From Calliopsis andreniformis (Eukaryota > Arthropoda > Insecta > Hymenoptera > Andrenidae): a stretch of 64,000 nt of DNA. Of this stretch, positions 13,103-25,877 are shown in pieces. Position 1 is the stretch's first letter. Every line of letters starts with the position of its first letter. A program made the position numbers and the translations under genes. The notes beneath the pieces were generated by a model that saw only the letters and a list, made by a program, of their open reading frames with translations, did no database searches and was not told where the DNA came from. Location: positions 8,684,157 to 8,748,156 of the forward strand of contig NW_027480429.1 in the NCBI RefSeq assembly GCF_051401765.1. Direction: 5' to 3'.

Positions 13103-16100
13103 GTCATTTCTACGTTCCGGGCAACCTAGGCTTCACCCAAGGGCGTTGCTCCAACCGATTGAATAGTTAGGGCCTTAGAAGTCAATGCCCGAAGCATAAA
13201 ATGCAATAAATATACAACAGTTTTTCCATCGTATAGCAGGAATAATTTGCAACCAGTGTGATAGTAGTGGTCATTTCTACGTTCCGGGCTACCTAGGTTT
13301 CTCTCCAGGGCGTTGCTCCACCACATCGAATAGTTACGGCCTAAGAAGTCAACGCAAGAAGCATAAAATACGATAAAGATGCAACAGTTTTCCCATCGTA
13401 TAAAACGAATAATTGCAACCAGTGTGAAAGTTATGGTCATTTCTACATTCCGGGCAACCTAGGCTTCACTCTAGGGCGTTGCTCCACCAGATCAAACAGT
13501 TAGGGCCTTAGATGTCAACGCCAGAAGCATAAAATACAATAAAGGTGCAACAGTTTTTCCATCGTATAACAGGTATAACTGCAAACAGTGTGAAAGTACT
13601 GGTCATTTCTACGTTCCGGGTAACCTAGGTTTCACTCTAGGGCGTTGCTCTACCAGATCGAATAGCTAGGGACTTAGAATTCAACGCCATAAGAATAAAA
13701 TACAATATAAATATAACAGTTTTTCCATCGTATAAAACGAATATTAGCAACTAGAGTGAAAGTTATGGTCATTTCAACGTTCCGGGCAATCTAGGCTTCA
13801 CACTAGGGCGTTGCTCCTCCAGATCAATCAGTTAGGGCCTTAGAGGTCAACGCCCGAAGGATAAAATGCAAAATAAATAGAACAGTTTTTCCATTGTATA
13901 AAACGAATAATTGCTACCAGTGTAAAAGTTATGGTCATATCTACGTTCCGGGCAACCTAGGCTTCACCCTAGGGCGTTGTCCCACCAGATGGAATAGTTG
14001 GGGCCTAAGAAGTCAACTCCAGAAGCATAAAATACGATTAAATACAACAGCTTTTCCATCGTATAAAACGAATAATGGCAACCAGTGTGAAATTTATGGT
14101 CATTTCTACGTTCCGGGCAACCTAGGCTTCATCCTAGTGCGTTGCTACACCAGATCGAATAGCTAGGGCCTTAGAAGTCATCGCCTGAAGCATACAATAC
14201 AATAAAAATACAACAGTTTTACCATCGTATAACAGGAATAATTGCAACCAGTGTGAAAGTGATGGTACTTTCTACGATCTGGGTAACCCAGGTTTCACTC
14301 TAGGGCGTTGCACCACCAGATCGAATAGCTAGGACCTTAGAATTCAAATACAGAAGCAGAAAATACAATAAAAAAGCAACAGTTCTACAACCGTATAGCA
14401 TGAATAATTGCAACCAGTGTGAATGCAATGGTCATTTGTACGTTCCGGGCAACCTAGGCTACACTCTAGGGCGTTGCTCCACCAGATCGAATAGTTAGTG
14501 CCTTAGAAGTCAACGCCCGAAGCATAAAATACAAAATAAATAGAACAGATTTTCCATGTATAAAACGAATAATTGCTACCAGTGTGAAAGAGTTGGTCAT
14601 TTCTACGTTCCGGGCAACCCACGCTTCACCCTCGGGCGTTGTTCCACCAGATCGAATAGGTAGGGCCATAGAAGTCAACGCCCCAAGCATTAAATACAAT
14701 AAATATACAAGAGTTTTTCCATCGTATAACAGGAATTATTGCAACCAGTGTGAAAGTGATGGTCATTTATACGTTCCGGGCAACCTAGGCTTCACTCTAG
14801 GCCGTTGCTCCACCCGATCGAATAGTTAGGGCCTTAGAAGTCAACGCCCGAAGCACAAAATACAAAATAAATAGAACAGCTGTTCCATGTATAAAATGAA
14901 TAATTGTTTCCAGTGTGAAAGTTATGATCATTTCTACGTTCCGGGCAACCTAGGCTTCACCATAGGGCGTTGTTCCACCAGATGGAATAGCTGGGGCCTA
15001 AGATGTCAACGCCAGAAGCATAAAATACAATAAAGATGCAACAGTTTTTCCATCGTATAACAGGAATAATTGCAACCAGGTTGAAAGTGATGGTCATTTC
15101 TACGTTCCAGGGAACCTAGGCTTCACTCTAGGGCGTCGTTCCACCAGATCGAATAGCTAGGGCCTAAGAAGTCAACGCCAGAAGCATAAAATACAATATA
15201 AATATAACAGTTTTTCCATCGTATAAGACGAATAATAGCAACCAGTGTGAAAGTTATGGTCACTTCTACGTTCCGGTCATCCTAGGCTTCACACTAGGGC
15301 GTTGCTCCACCAGATCAAACAGTTAGGGCCCTAGAAGCCAACGCCCGAAGCATTAAATACAAAATAAATAGAACAGTTTTTCCATCGAATAAAACGAATA
15401 ATTGCAACCAGTATGAAAGTTAACGTCATTTCTACTTCCCGGGCAACCTGGGCTTCACCCTAGGGCGTTGCTCCAGCAGATTGAATAGTTAGGGCCTTAG
15501 AAGTCAACGCCCGAATCATAAAATACAATAAATATACAAGAGCTTTTCCATCGGAAAGAAACGAATAATAGCAACCTGTGTGAAAGTGATGGTCATTTCT
15601 ACGTTCCGGGCAACCTAGGCTTCACTCTAGGGCGTTACTCCACCAGATCGAATAGTTAGGGCGTTAGAAGTCAACACTAGAAGCATAAAATACAATAAAG
15701 ATGCAACAGTTTTTCCATCGAATAACAGGAATAATTGCAACCAGTGTGAATGTGGTGGTCATTTCTACGTTCCGGGCAACCTAGGCTTCACTCTAGGGCG
15801 TTGCTCCAACTGATAGAATAGGTAGGGCTTAAGAAGTCAACGCCAGAAGCATAAAATACAAAATATATATAAATTAATTTCCATCGTATAAAACGAATAA
15901 TAGCAACCAGTGTGAAAGTTATGGTTATTTCTCCGTTCCAGGCAACCTAGGCTTAACTCTAGTGCGTTGCCCCACCAGATCCAATAGTTAGAGGCTTAGA
16001 AGTCAACGCCCGAAGCATAAAATACAAAATAAATAGAACAGATTTTCCATCGTATAAAATGGATAATTGCAAACAGTGTGAAAGTAATGGTCATTTCTAC

Positions 16101-19100
16101 GTTCCAGGTAACCGAGGTTTCACTCTAGGGCGTTGCCCCACCAGATCTAACAGCTAGGGACATAGTATTCAACGCCAGATGGACAAAATACAATATAAGT
16201 ACAACAGTTTTTCCATCGTATAAAATGAATGATTGCAAACATTGTGAAAGTAATGGTCATTTCTACGTTCCCGGCAACCTAGCCGTCACTCTAGGACGTT
16301 GCTCCACCACATCTAATAGCTACGGCCTTAGAAGACAACGCCAGAAGCATAAAGTACAATATAAATACAACAGCTTTTCCATCGTATAAAATGAATAATT
16401 GCAACCAGTGTGAAAGTAATGGTCATTTCTACGATCCGGGCAACCTAGGCTTCACTCTAGGGCATTGCTCCACCATATCCAATAGCTAGGGACTTAGAAT
16501 TAAACGCCAGAAGCATAAAATACAATAAAAATACAACAGTTTTTCCATTGTATAACAGGAATAATTGCAACCAGGGTGAAAGTAATGGTTATTTCTACGT
16601 TCCGGGCAACATAGGTTTCACTCTAGGGCGTTGCTCCACCAGCTCGAGTAGCTAGGGCCTCAGAAGACTACGCTTGAAGCATAAAATACGATATAAATAC
16701 AACAGTTTTTCCATCGTATAACAGGAATAATTGCAACCAGTGTGAAGGTAAAGGTATGTCCTACGCTCCGGGCAACCTAGGCTTCACTCCAGGGCGTTGC
16801 TAAACCAGATCGAAGAGTTAGGGCCGTAGAAGTCAGCGGCAGAAACATGAACTACAAAATGAATGGAAAAGTCTTCCATCGTGTAAAACGAATAATTGCA
16901 ACCTGTGTGTAGGTTATGGTCATATATACGATCCGGGCAACCTAGGCTTCACTGTAGGGTGTTGTTCCACCAGATCGAGTAGTTAGGGACTTAGAATTAA
17001 ACGCCAGAAGCATAAAATACAATAAAAGTACAACAGTTTTTCCATCGTATAACAGGAGTAATTGCAGCCAGTGTGAATGTAATGGTATGTCCTACGTTCC
17101 GGGCAACCTAGGCTTCACTCTAGGGCGTTGCTCCACCAGATCGAATAGTTAGGTCCTTAGAAGTCAACGCCAGGAGCATAAAATACGATATAAATACAAC
17201 AGTTTTTCCATCGCATAAAACGAATAATTGCAACCAGTATGAAGCTTATGGTCATTTCTACGTTCCGGGCAACCTGGGCGTCACTATACGGCGTTGCTCC
17301 ACCACATCTAATAGGTACGGCCTTGGAAGTCAACGCCAGAAGCATAAACTGCAATAAAGATGCAACAGTTTTTCCATCGAATAACAGGAATAACTGCAAA
17401 CAGTGTGAAAGTACTGGTCATTTCTACGTTCCGGGTAACCTAGGTTTCATTCTAGAGCGTAGCTCCACCAGATCGAATAGCTAGGGACATGGAATTCAAC
17501 GCCAGAAGAATAAAATACAATATAAGTACAACAGTTTTTCCATCGTATAAAATGAATAATTGCAAACATTGTGAAAGTAATGGTCATTTCTAAGTTCCGG
17601 CAACCTAGGCGTCACTCTAGGGCGTTGCTCCACCACAACTAATTGCTACGGCCTAAGAAGTCAACGCCAGAAGCATAAAATACGATATACATACTACAGC
17701 TTTTCCATCGTATAAAACAAATAATTGCAACCAGTGTGAAAGTTATGGTCATTTTTACGTTCCGGGCAACCTAGGCTTCACCCTACGGCGTTGTTCCACC
17801 AGGTCGAATAGTTAGGGCCTAAGAAGTCAACACCAGAAGAATAAAATACAAAATAAACACTACAGCCTTTACACCGTATAAAACGAATAATTGCAACCTG
17901 TGTGAAGGTTACGGTCATATCTACGTTCCGGGCAACATAGGCTTCACTGTAGGGCGTTGCTCCACCATATCGAATAGCTACGGCCTTAGAAGCCTACGCC
18001 TGAAGCACAAAATACAATAAAAATACAACAGTCTTTTCATGGTATAACAGGAATAATTGCAACAAGCGTGAAAGTAATGATCATTTCGGCGTTTCGGGCA
18101 TCCTATACTTAACTCTGAGGCATTGCTCCACCAGATCGAATAGTTAGGCCCTAAGAAGTCAACGCCAGAGGCATAAAATACAATATAAATATAACAGTTT
18201 TTCCATCGTATAAAACGAATAATAGCAACCAGTGTGAAAGTTATGGTCATTTCTACATTCCGGGCAACCTAGGCTTTACTCTAGGGCGTTGCTCCACCAG
18301 ATCAAACAGTTAGGGCCTTAGATGTCAACGCCAGAAGCATAAAATACAATAAAGGTGCAACAGTTTTTCCATCGTATAACAGGTATAACTGCAACCAGTG
18401 TGAAAGTACTGGTGATTTCTACGTTCCGGGTAACCTAGGTTTCACTCTAGGGCGTTGGTCCACGAGATCGAAAAGCTAGGGACTTAGAATTCAACGCCAG
18501 AAGAATAAAATACAATATAAGTACAACAGTTTTTCCATCGTATAAAATGAATATTTGCATACATTGTGAAAGCAACGGTCATTTCTACGTTCCGGGCAAC
18601 CTAGGCTTCACTCTAGGGCGTTGCCCCACCAGATCGAATAGCTAGGGCCTAAGAAGTCAACGCCAGAAGCATAAAATACGATATAAATACTACAGCTTTT
18701 CCATCGTACAAAATGAATAATAGCAAACAGTGTGAAAGTAATTGTCATTTCTACGTTCCGGGCAACCTAGGCTTCACTCTACGTCGTTGCTCGACCAGAT
18801 CAAATAGCTAGCGACTTAGAATTAAACGCCAGAAGCATAAAATACAATAAAGATGCAAAAGTTTTTCCATCGTATAACAGGAATAACTGCAAACAGTATG
18901 AAAGTACTGGACATTTCTACGTTCCGGGTAACCTAGGTTTCACTCTAGGGCGTTGCTCCACCAGTTCGAATAGCTAGCGACTTAGAATTCAACGCCAGAA
19001 GAATAAAATACAATATAAGTTAAACAGTTTTTCCATCGTATCAAATGAATATTTGCATACATTGTGAAAGCAACGGTCATTTCTACGCTCCGGGCAACCC

Positions 19101-19405
19101 AGGCTTCACTCTAGGGCGTTGTCCCACCAGATCGAATAGCTAGGGACTTAGAATTCAATGCCAGAAGCATAAAATACAAAATAAATAGAATAGTTTTTCC
19201 ATGTATAAAACGAATAATTGCTACCAGTGTGAAAGTTATGGTCATTTCTACGTTCCGGGCAACCGAGGCTTCACCCTAGGGCGTTGTTCCACCAGATGGA
19301 ATAGTTAGGGCCTAAGAAGTCAACGCCAGAAGCATAAAATACAATAAAGATGCAACAGTTTTTCCATCGTATAACAGGAATAATTGCAACCAGTGTGAAG
19401 GTAAT

Positions 19406-20069
19406 GGTATGTTCTACGTTCCGGGCAACCTAGGCTTCACTCTAGGGCGGTGCTCCACCAGGTTAAATAGTTAGGGCCTAAGAAGTCAACGCCAGAAGCA
19501 TAAAATACAATATAAATACAACAGCCCTTCCATCGTATATAATGTATATTTGCAAACAGTGTGAAAGTAATGGTCATTTCTACGTTCCTGGTAACCTAGG
19601 CTTCACTCTAGGGCGTTGTCCCACCAGATCGAATAGTTAGGGCCTAAGAAGTCAACGCCAGAAGAATAAAATGCAATATAAGTACAACAGTTTGCCATCG
19701 TATAAAATGAATAATTGCAAACATTGTGAAAGTAATGGTCATTTCTACGTGCCGGGCAACCTAGGCGTCACTCTAGGGCGTTGCTCCACCACAGCTAAAA
19801 GATACGGCCTTAGAAGTCAACGCCAGATGCATAAAATACAATAAATATGCAACAGATTTTCCATCGTATAGCATGACTAATTGCAACCAGTGCGAAAGTA
19901 ATGACCATTTCGACGTTCCGGGCATCCTAGGCTTAACTCTGTGGCGTTGCTCCACCAAATCGAAGAGATAGGGCCTTAGAAGTCAACGCCAGAAGCATAA
20001 AATACAATATAAATACAACAGCTTTGCCAACGTATAAAATGAATTATAGCAAACAGTGTGAAGGTTATG
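19406..20069 (+). repeat. Four-monomer cassette, copy 3
   Basis: The M1-M4 series is complete, 6967 bp after copy 2 (42 monomers minus 5 bases). M1 has CCACCAGGTTAAATAG; copy 2 has CAGCTTAAATAG. The M3-M4 half overlaps the block shared with 11318-12352. Confidence 0.85.
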
Positions 20070-20645
20070 GTCATTTCTACGTTCCGGGCAACCGAGGCTT
20101 CACCCTAGGGCGTTGTTCCACCAGATGGAATAGTTAGGGCCTAGGAAGTCAGCGCAAGAAGCATAAAATACGATATAAATACAACAGCTTTTCCATCGTA
20201 TAAAATGAATAATTGCAACCTGTGTGAAGGTTATGGTCATATCTTCGGTCCGTGCAACCTAGGCTTCACTGTAGGGTGTTGCTCTACCAGATCGTATTGG
20301 TGGGGCCATAGAAGTCAACGCCCAAGCATAAAATACAATAAATATACAAGAGTTTTTCCATCATATAACAGGAATTATTGCAACCAGTGTGAAAGTGATG
20401 GTCATTACTACGTTCCGGGCAACCTAGGCTTCACTCTGGCGCGTTGTTCCAACAGATCGAATAATTAGGGCCTAAGAAGTCAACGCCAGAAGCATAAAAT
20501 ACAATATAAATATAACAGTTTTTCCATCGTATAGAATGAATAATCGCAACCAGTGTGAAAGTTATGGCCATTTCTACATTTCGAGCAACCTAGGCTTCAC
20601 TCTAGGGCGTTGTTCCACCAGATCGAATAGTTAGGGCCTGAGAAG
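19611..20645 (+). repeat. Dispersed block of about 1.03 kb, copy 2
   Basis: Counterpart of 11318-12352 at offset 8293. Its left neighbour is the first half of the four-monomer cassette, which copy 1 lacks. The shared block therefore begins inside the cassette, consistent with a crossover or conversion end there. Confidence 0.82.
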
Positions 20646-20806
20646 GGAACGCCAGAAGCATAAAATACAATATAAACACAACAGCCTTTACACCGTATAA
20701 AAGGAATAATTGCAACCTGTGTGAAGGTTATGGTCATATCTACGTTCCGGGCAACCTAGGCTTCACTGTAGGGCGTTGCTCCACCATATCGAATAGCTAC
20801 AGCCTT

Positions 20807-21497
20807 AGAAGCCTACGCCTGAGGCACAAAATACAATAAAAATACAACAGTCTTTTCATGGTATAACTGGAATAATTGCAACAAGCGTGAAAGTAATGAT
20901 CATTTCGGCGTTTCGGGCATCCTAGACTTAACTCTGAGGCATTGCTCCACCAGATCGAATAGTTCGGGGCCTAAGAAGTCAACGCCAGAAGAATAAAATG
21001 CAATATAAGTACAACAGTTTACCATCGTATAAAATGAATAATTGCAAACATTGTGAAAGTAATGGTCATTTCTACGTGCCGGGCAACCTAGGCGTCACTC
21101 TAGGGCGTTGCTCCACCACAGCTAAAAGATACGGCCTTAGAAGTCAACGCCTGAAGCACAAAATGCAATAAAAATGCAACAGTTTTTTCATCGTATAACA
21201 GGAATAATTGCAACAAGCGTGAAGGTAATGATCATTTCTACGTTCCGGGCAACCTAGGCTTCACTATAGGGCGTTGTTCCACCAGATCGAACAGTTAGGG
21301 CCTAAGAAGTGAACGCCAGAAGCATAAAATACAATATAAATATAACTGATTTTCCATCGTTTATATCGAATAATAGGAACCAGTGTGAAAGTTATGGTCA
21401 TTTCTACGTTCCGGGCCACCTAAGCTTCACTCTAGGGCGTTGCTCCACCATATCAAACAGTTAGGGCCGTAGAAGTCAACGCCCGAAGCATAAAATA
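20807..21497 (+). repeat. 16-monomer-spaced duplicate, copy 1
   Basis: This block of about 690 bp matches 23463-24153 at offset 2656, exactly 16 times 166. Shared rare variants include ATCGTTTATATCGAATAATAGG near 21357 and GGGCCACCTAAGC near 21414. Outside the block both flanks belong to different monomer types, so the ends mark exchange points. Confidence 0.8.
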
Positions 21498-23462
21498 CGA
21501 TATAAATACAACAGCTTTTACATCGTATAAAACGAATAATTGCAACCAGTGTGAGAGTTCTGGTCATTTCCACGTTCCGGGCAACCTAGGCTTCACTCCA
21601 GGGTGTTGCTCCACCAGATCGAATAGTTAGGGCCTTAGAAGTCAACGCCAGGAGCATAAAATACAATATAAATACAACAGTTTTTCCATCGTATAAAACG
21701 AATAATTGCAACCAGTATGCAACTTATGTTCATTTCTACATTCCGAGCAACCTAGGCTTCACTCTAGGGCGTTGCTCCACCAGATCGAATAGTTAGGTCC
21801 TTAGAAGTCAACGCCAAAAGCATAAAATACGATATAAATACAACAGTTTTTCCATCGTATAAAACGCATAATTGCAACCAGTATGCAACTTATGGGCACT
21901 TCTACATTCCGAGCAACCTAGGCTTCACTCTAGGGCGTTGCTCCACCAGATCGAATAGTTAGGTCCTTAGAAGTCAACGCCAAAAGCATAAAATACGATG
22001 TAAATACAACAGCTTTTCCATCGTATAAAAGGAATAATTGCAAACAGTGTGAAAGTAATGGTCATTTCTACGTTCCGCGCAATCTGGGCTTTACCCTAGG
22101 GCGTTGTTCCACCAGATGGAATAGTTAGGGCCTAAGAAGTCAACACCAGAAGAATAAAATACAATAAATATATAACAGTCTTTCCATCCTATAAGAGGAA
22201 TAATTGCAACCCGTGTGAAAGTGATGGTCATTTCTACGTTCCAGGCAACCTAGGCTTTACTCTAGGGCGTTGTTCCACAAGATCGAATAGTTAGTGCCTA
22301 AGTAGACAACGCCAGAAGCATAAAATACAATATAAATAGAACAGTTTTTCCATTGTATAAAGCGAATAATTGGTACCAGTGTGAAAGTTATGGTCATTTC
22401 TACGTTCCGCGCAACCTGGGCTTTACTCTAGGGCGCTGTTCCACCAGATGGAATAGTTAGGGTCTAAGAAGTCAACGCCAGAAGCATAAAATACGATATA
22501 AATACAATAGCTTTTCCATCGTATAAAACAAGTAATTGCAACCAGTGTGAAAGTTATGGTCATTTCAACGTTCCGGGCTACCTAGGCTTCACCCTAGGCC
22601 GTTGTTCCACCAGATCGAATAGTTAGGGCCTAAGAAGTGAACGCCAGAAGCATAAAATGCAATAAAAATACAACAGTTTTTCCATCGTATAGCAGGAATA
22701 ATTTGCAACCAGTGGGATAGTAGTGGTCATTTCTGCGTTCCGGGCAACCCAGGTTGCACTCCAGGGCGTTGCTCCACCAGATCGAATAGTTACGGCCTAA
22801 GAAGTCAACGCCAGAAGCATAAAATACGATAAAGATGCAACAGTTTTTCCATCGTATAAAACGAATAATTGCAATCAGTGTGAAAGTTATGGTCATTTCT
22901 ACATTCCGAGCAACCTAGGCTTCACTCTAGGGCGGTGCTCCACCATATCGAATAGCTACGGCCTTAGAAGCCTACGCCTGACGCACAAAATACAATAAAA
23001 ATACAACAGTCTTTTCATGGTATAACAGGAATAATTGCAACAAGCGTGAAAGTAATGATCATTTCGGCGTTTCGGGCATCCTATACTTAACTCTGAGGCA
23101 TTGCTCCACCAGATCGAATAGTTAGGCCCTAAGAAGTCAACGCCAGAAGCATAAAATACAATATAAATATAACAGTTTTTCCATCGTATAAAACGAATAA
23201 TAGCAACCAGTGTGAAAGTTATGGTCATTTCTACATTCCGGGCAACCTAGGCTTTACTCTAGGGCGTTGCTCCACCAGATCAAACAGTTAGGGCCTTAGA
23301 TGTCAACGCCAGAAGCATAAAATACAATATAAATACAACAGTTTTTCCATCGTATAAAACGAATAATTGCAACCAGTGTGAAAGTTATGGTCATTTCTGC
23401 GTTCCGGGCAACCTAGGCTTCACCCAAGGGCGTTGCTCCAACAGATTGAATAGTTAGGGCCT

Positions 23463-24153
23463 TAGAAGCCTACGCCTGAGGCACAAAATACAATAAAAAT
23501 ACAACAGTCTTTTCATGGTATAACAGGAATAATTGCAACAAGCGTGAAAGTAATGATCATTTCGGCGTTTCGGGCATCCTAGACTTAACTCTGAGGCATT
23601 GCTCCACCAGATCGAATAGTTAGGGCCTAAGAAGTCAACGCCAGAAGAATAAAATGCAATATAAGTACAACAGTTTACCATCGTATAAAATGAATAATTG
23701 AAAACATTGTGAAAGTAATGGTCATTTCTACGTGCCGGGCAACCTAGGCGTCACTCTAGGGCGTTGATCCACCACAGCTCAAAGATACGGCCTTAGAAGT
23801 CAACGCCTGAAGCAAAAAATGCAATAAAAATGCAACAGCTTTTTCATCGTATAACAGGAATAATTGCAACAAGCGTGAAGGCAATGATCATTTCTACGTT
23901 CCGGGCAACCTAGGCTTCACTATAGGGCGTTGTTCCACCAGATCGAACAGTTAGGGCCTAAGAAGTGAACGCCAGAAGCATAAAATACAATATAAATATA
24001 ACTGATTTTCCATCGTTTATATCGAATAATAGGAACCAGTGTGAAAGTTATGGTCATTTCTACGTTCCGGGCCACCTAAGCTTCACTCTAGGGCGTTGCT
24101 CCACCATATCAAACAGTTAGGGCCGTAGAAGTCAACGCCCGAAGCATAAAATA
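23463..24153 (+). repeat. 16-monomer-spaced duplicate, copy 2
   Basis: Counterpart of 20807-21497. It carries private changes such as GAAAACATTG near 23700 (GCAAACATTG in copy 1) and GTTGATCCACC near 23763. After 24153 it continues into monomers with TACAAAATAAATATAAC; copy 1 continues with TACGATATAAATACAAC. Confidence 0.8.
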
Positions 24154-25213
24154 CAAAATAAATATAACAGTTTTTCCATCGTATAAAACGAATAATAGCA
24201 ACCAGTGTGAAAGTTATGGTCACTTCTACGTTCCGGGCAACCTAGGCTTCACTCTAGGGCGTTGCTCCACCAGATCAAACAGTTAGGGTCTTAGAAGCCA
24301 ACGCCTGCAGCATTAAATACAAAATAAATAGAACAGTTTTTCCATCGTATAAAACGAATAATTGCAACCAGTATGAAAGTTAACGTCATTTCTACTTCCC
24401 GGGCAACCTAGGCTTCACCCTAGGGCGTTGCTCCAACAGATTGAATAGATAGGGCCCTAGAAGTCAACGCCCGAAGCATAAAACGCAATAAAAATACAAC
24501 AGTTTTTCCATCGTATAACAGGATTAATTGCAACCAGTTTGAAAGTGATGGCCAATTCTACCTTCCGGGCAACCTAGGCTTCACTCTAGGGCGTTGCTCC
24601 ACCAGATCGAATGGTTAGTGCCTTAGAAGTCAACGCCAGAAGCATAAAATACGATATAAATACAACAGTTTTTCCATCGTATAAAACGAATAATTGCAAC
24701 CAGTGTGAGAGTTCTGGTCATTTCCACTTTCCGGGCAACCTAGGCTTCACTCCAGGGTGTTGCTCCACCAGATCGAATAGTTAGAGCCTTAGAAGTCAAC
24801 GCCAGGAGCATAAAATACAATAAAAATACAACAGTCTTTTCATCGTATAACAGGAATAATTGCAACAAGCGTGAAAGTAATGACCATTTCGGCGGTTCGG
24901 GCATCCTAGACTTAACTCTGAGGCATTGCTCCACCAGATCGAATATTTAGAGCCTTAGAAGTCAACGCCAGAAGCATAAAATACAATATAAATACAACAG
25001 TTTTTCCATCGTATAAAACGAATAATTGCAACCAGTATGCAACTTATGGTCATTTCTACATTCCGAGCAACCTAGGCTTCACTCTAGGGCGTTGTTCCAC
25101 AAGATCGAATAGTTAGTGCCTAACTAGACAACGCCAGAAGCATAAAATACAATATAAATAGAACAGTTTTTCCATCGTATAACAGGAATAATTGCAACCA
25201 GTGTGAAGGTAAT

Positions 25214-25877
25214 GGTATGTTCTACGTTCCGGGCAACCTAGGCTTCACTCTAGGGCGGTGCTCCACCAGGTTAAATAGTTAGGGCCTAAGAAGTCAACGC
25301 CAGAAGCATAAAATACAATATAAATACAACAGCCTTTCCATCGTATATAATGTATATTTGCAAATAGTGTGAAAGTAATGGTCATTTCTACGTTCCTGGT
25401 AACCTAGGCTTCACTCTAGGGCGTTGTCCCACCAGATCGAATAGTTAGGGCCTAAGAAGTCAACGCCTGAAGAATAAAATGCAATATAAGTACAACAGTT
25501 TACCATCGTATAAAATGAATAATTGCAAACATTGTGAAAGTAATGGTCATTTCTACGTGCCGGGCAACCTAGGCGTCACTCTAGGGCGTTGCTCCACCAC
25601 AGCTAAAAGATACGGCCTTAGAAGTCAACGCCAGAAGCATAAAATACAATAAATATGCAACAGATTTTCCATCGTATAGCATGACTAATTGCAACCAGTG
25701 CGAAAGTAATGACCATTTCGGCGTTCCGGGCATCCTAGGCTTAACTCTGTGGCGTTGCTCCACCAAATCGAAGTGATAGGGCCTTAGAAGTCAACGCCAG
25801 AAGCATAAAATACAATATAAATACAACAGCTTTGCCATCGTATAAAATGAATTATAGCAAACAGTGTGAAGGTTATG
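25214..25877 (+). repeat. Four-monomer cassette, copy 4
   Basis: Complete series, 5808 bp after copy 3 (35 monomers minus 2 bases). M4 has TTTCGGCGTTCCGGG, a private change from TTTCGACG. Flanking monomers on the right continue as in copy 3 for about 250 bp and then switch type near 26040. Confidence 0.85.
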
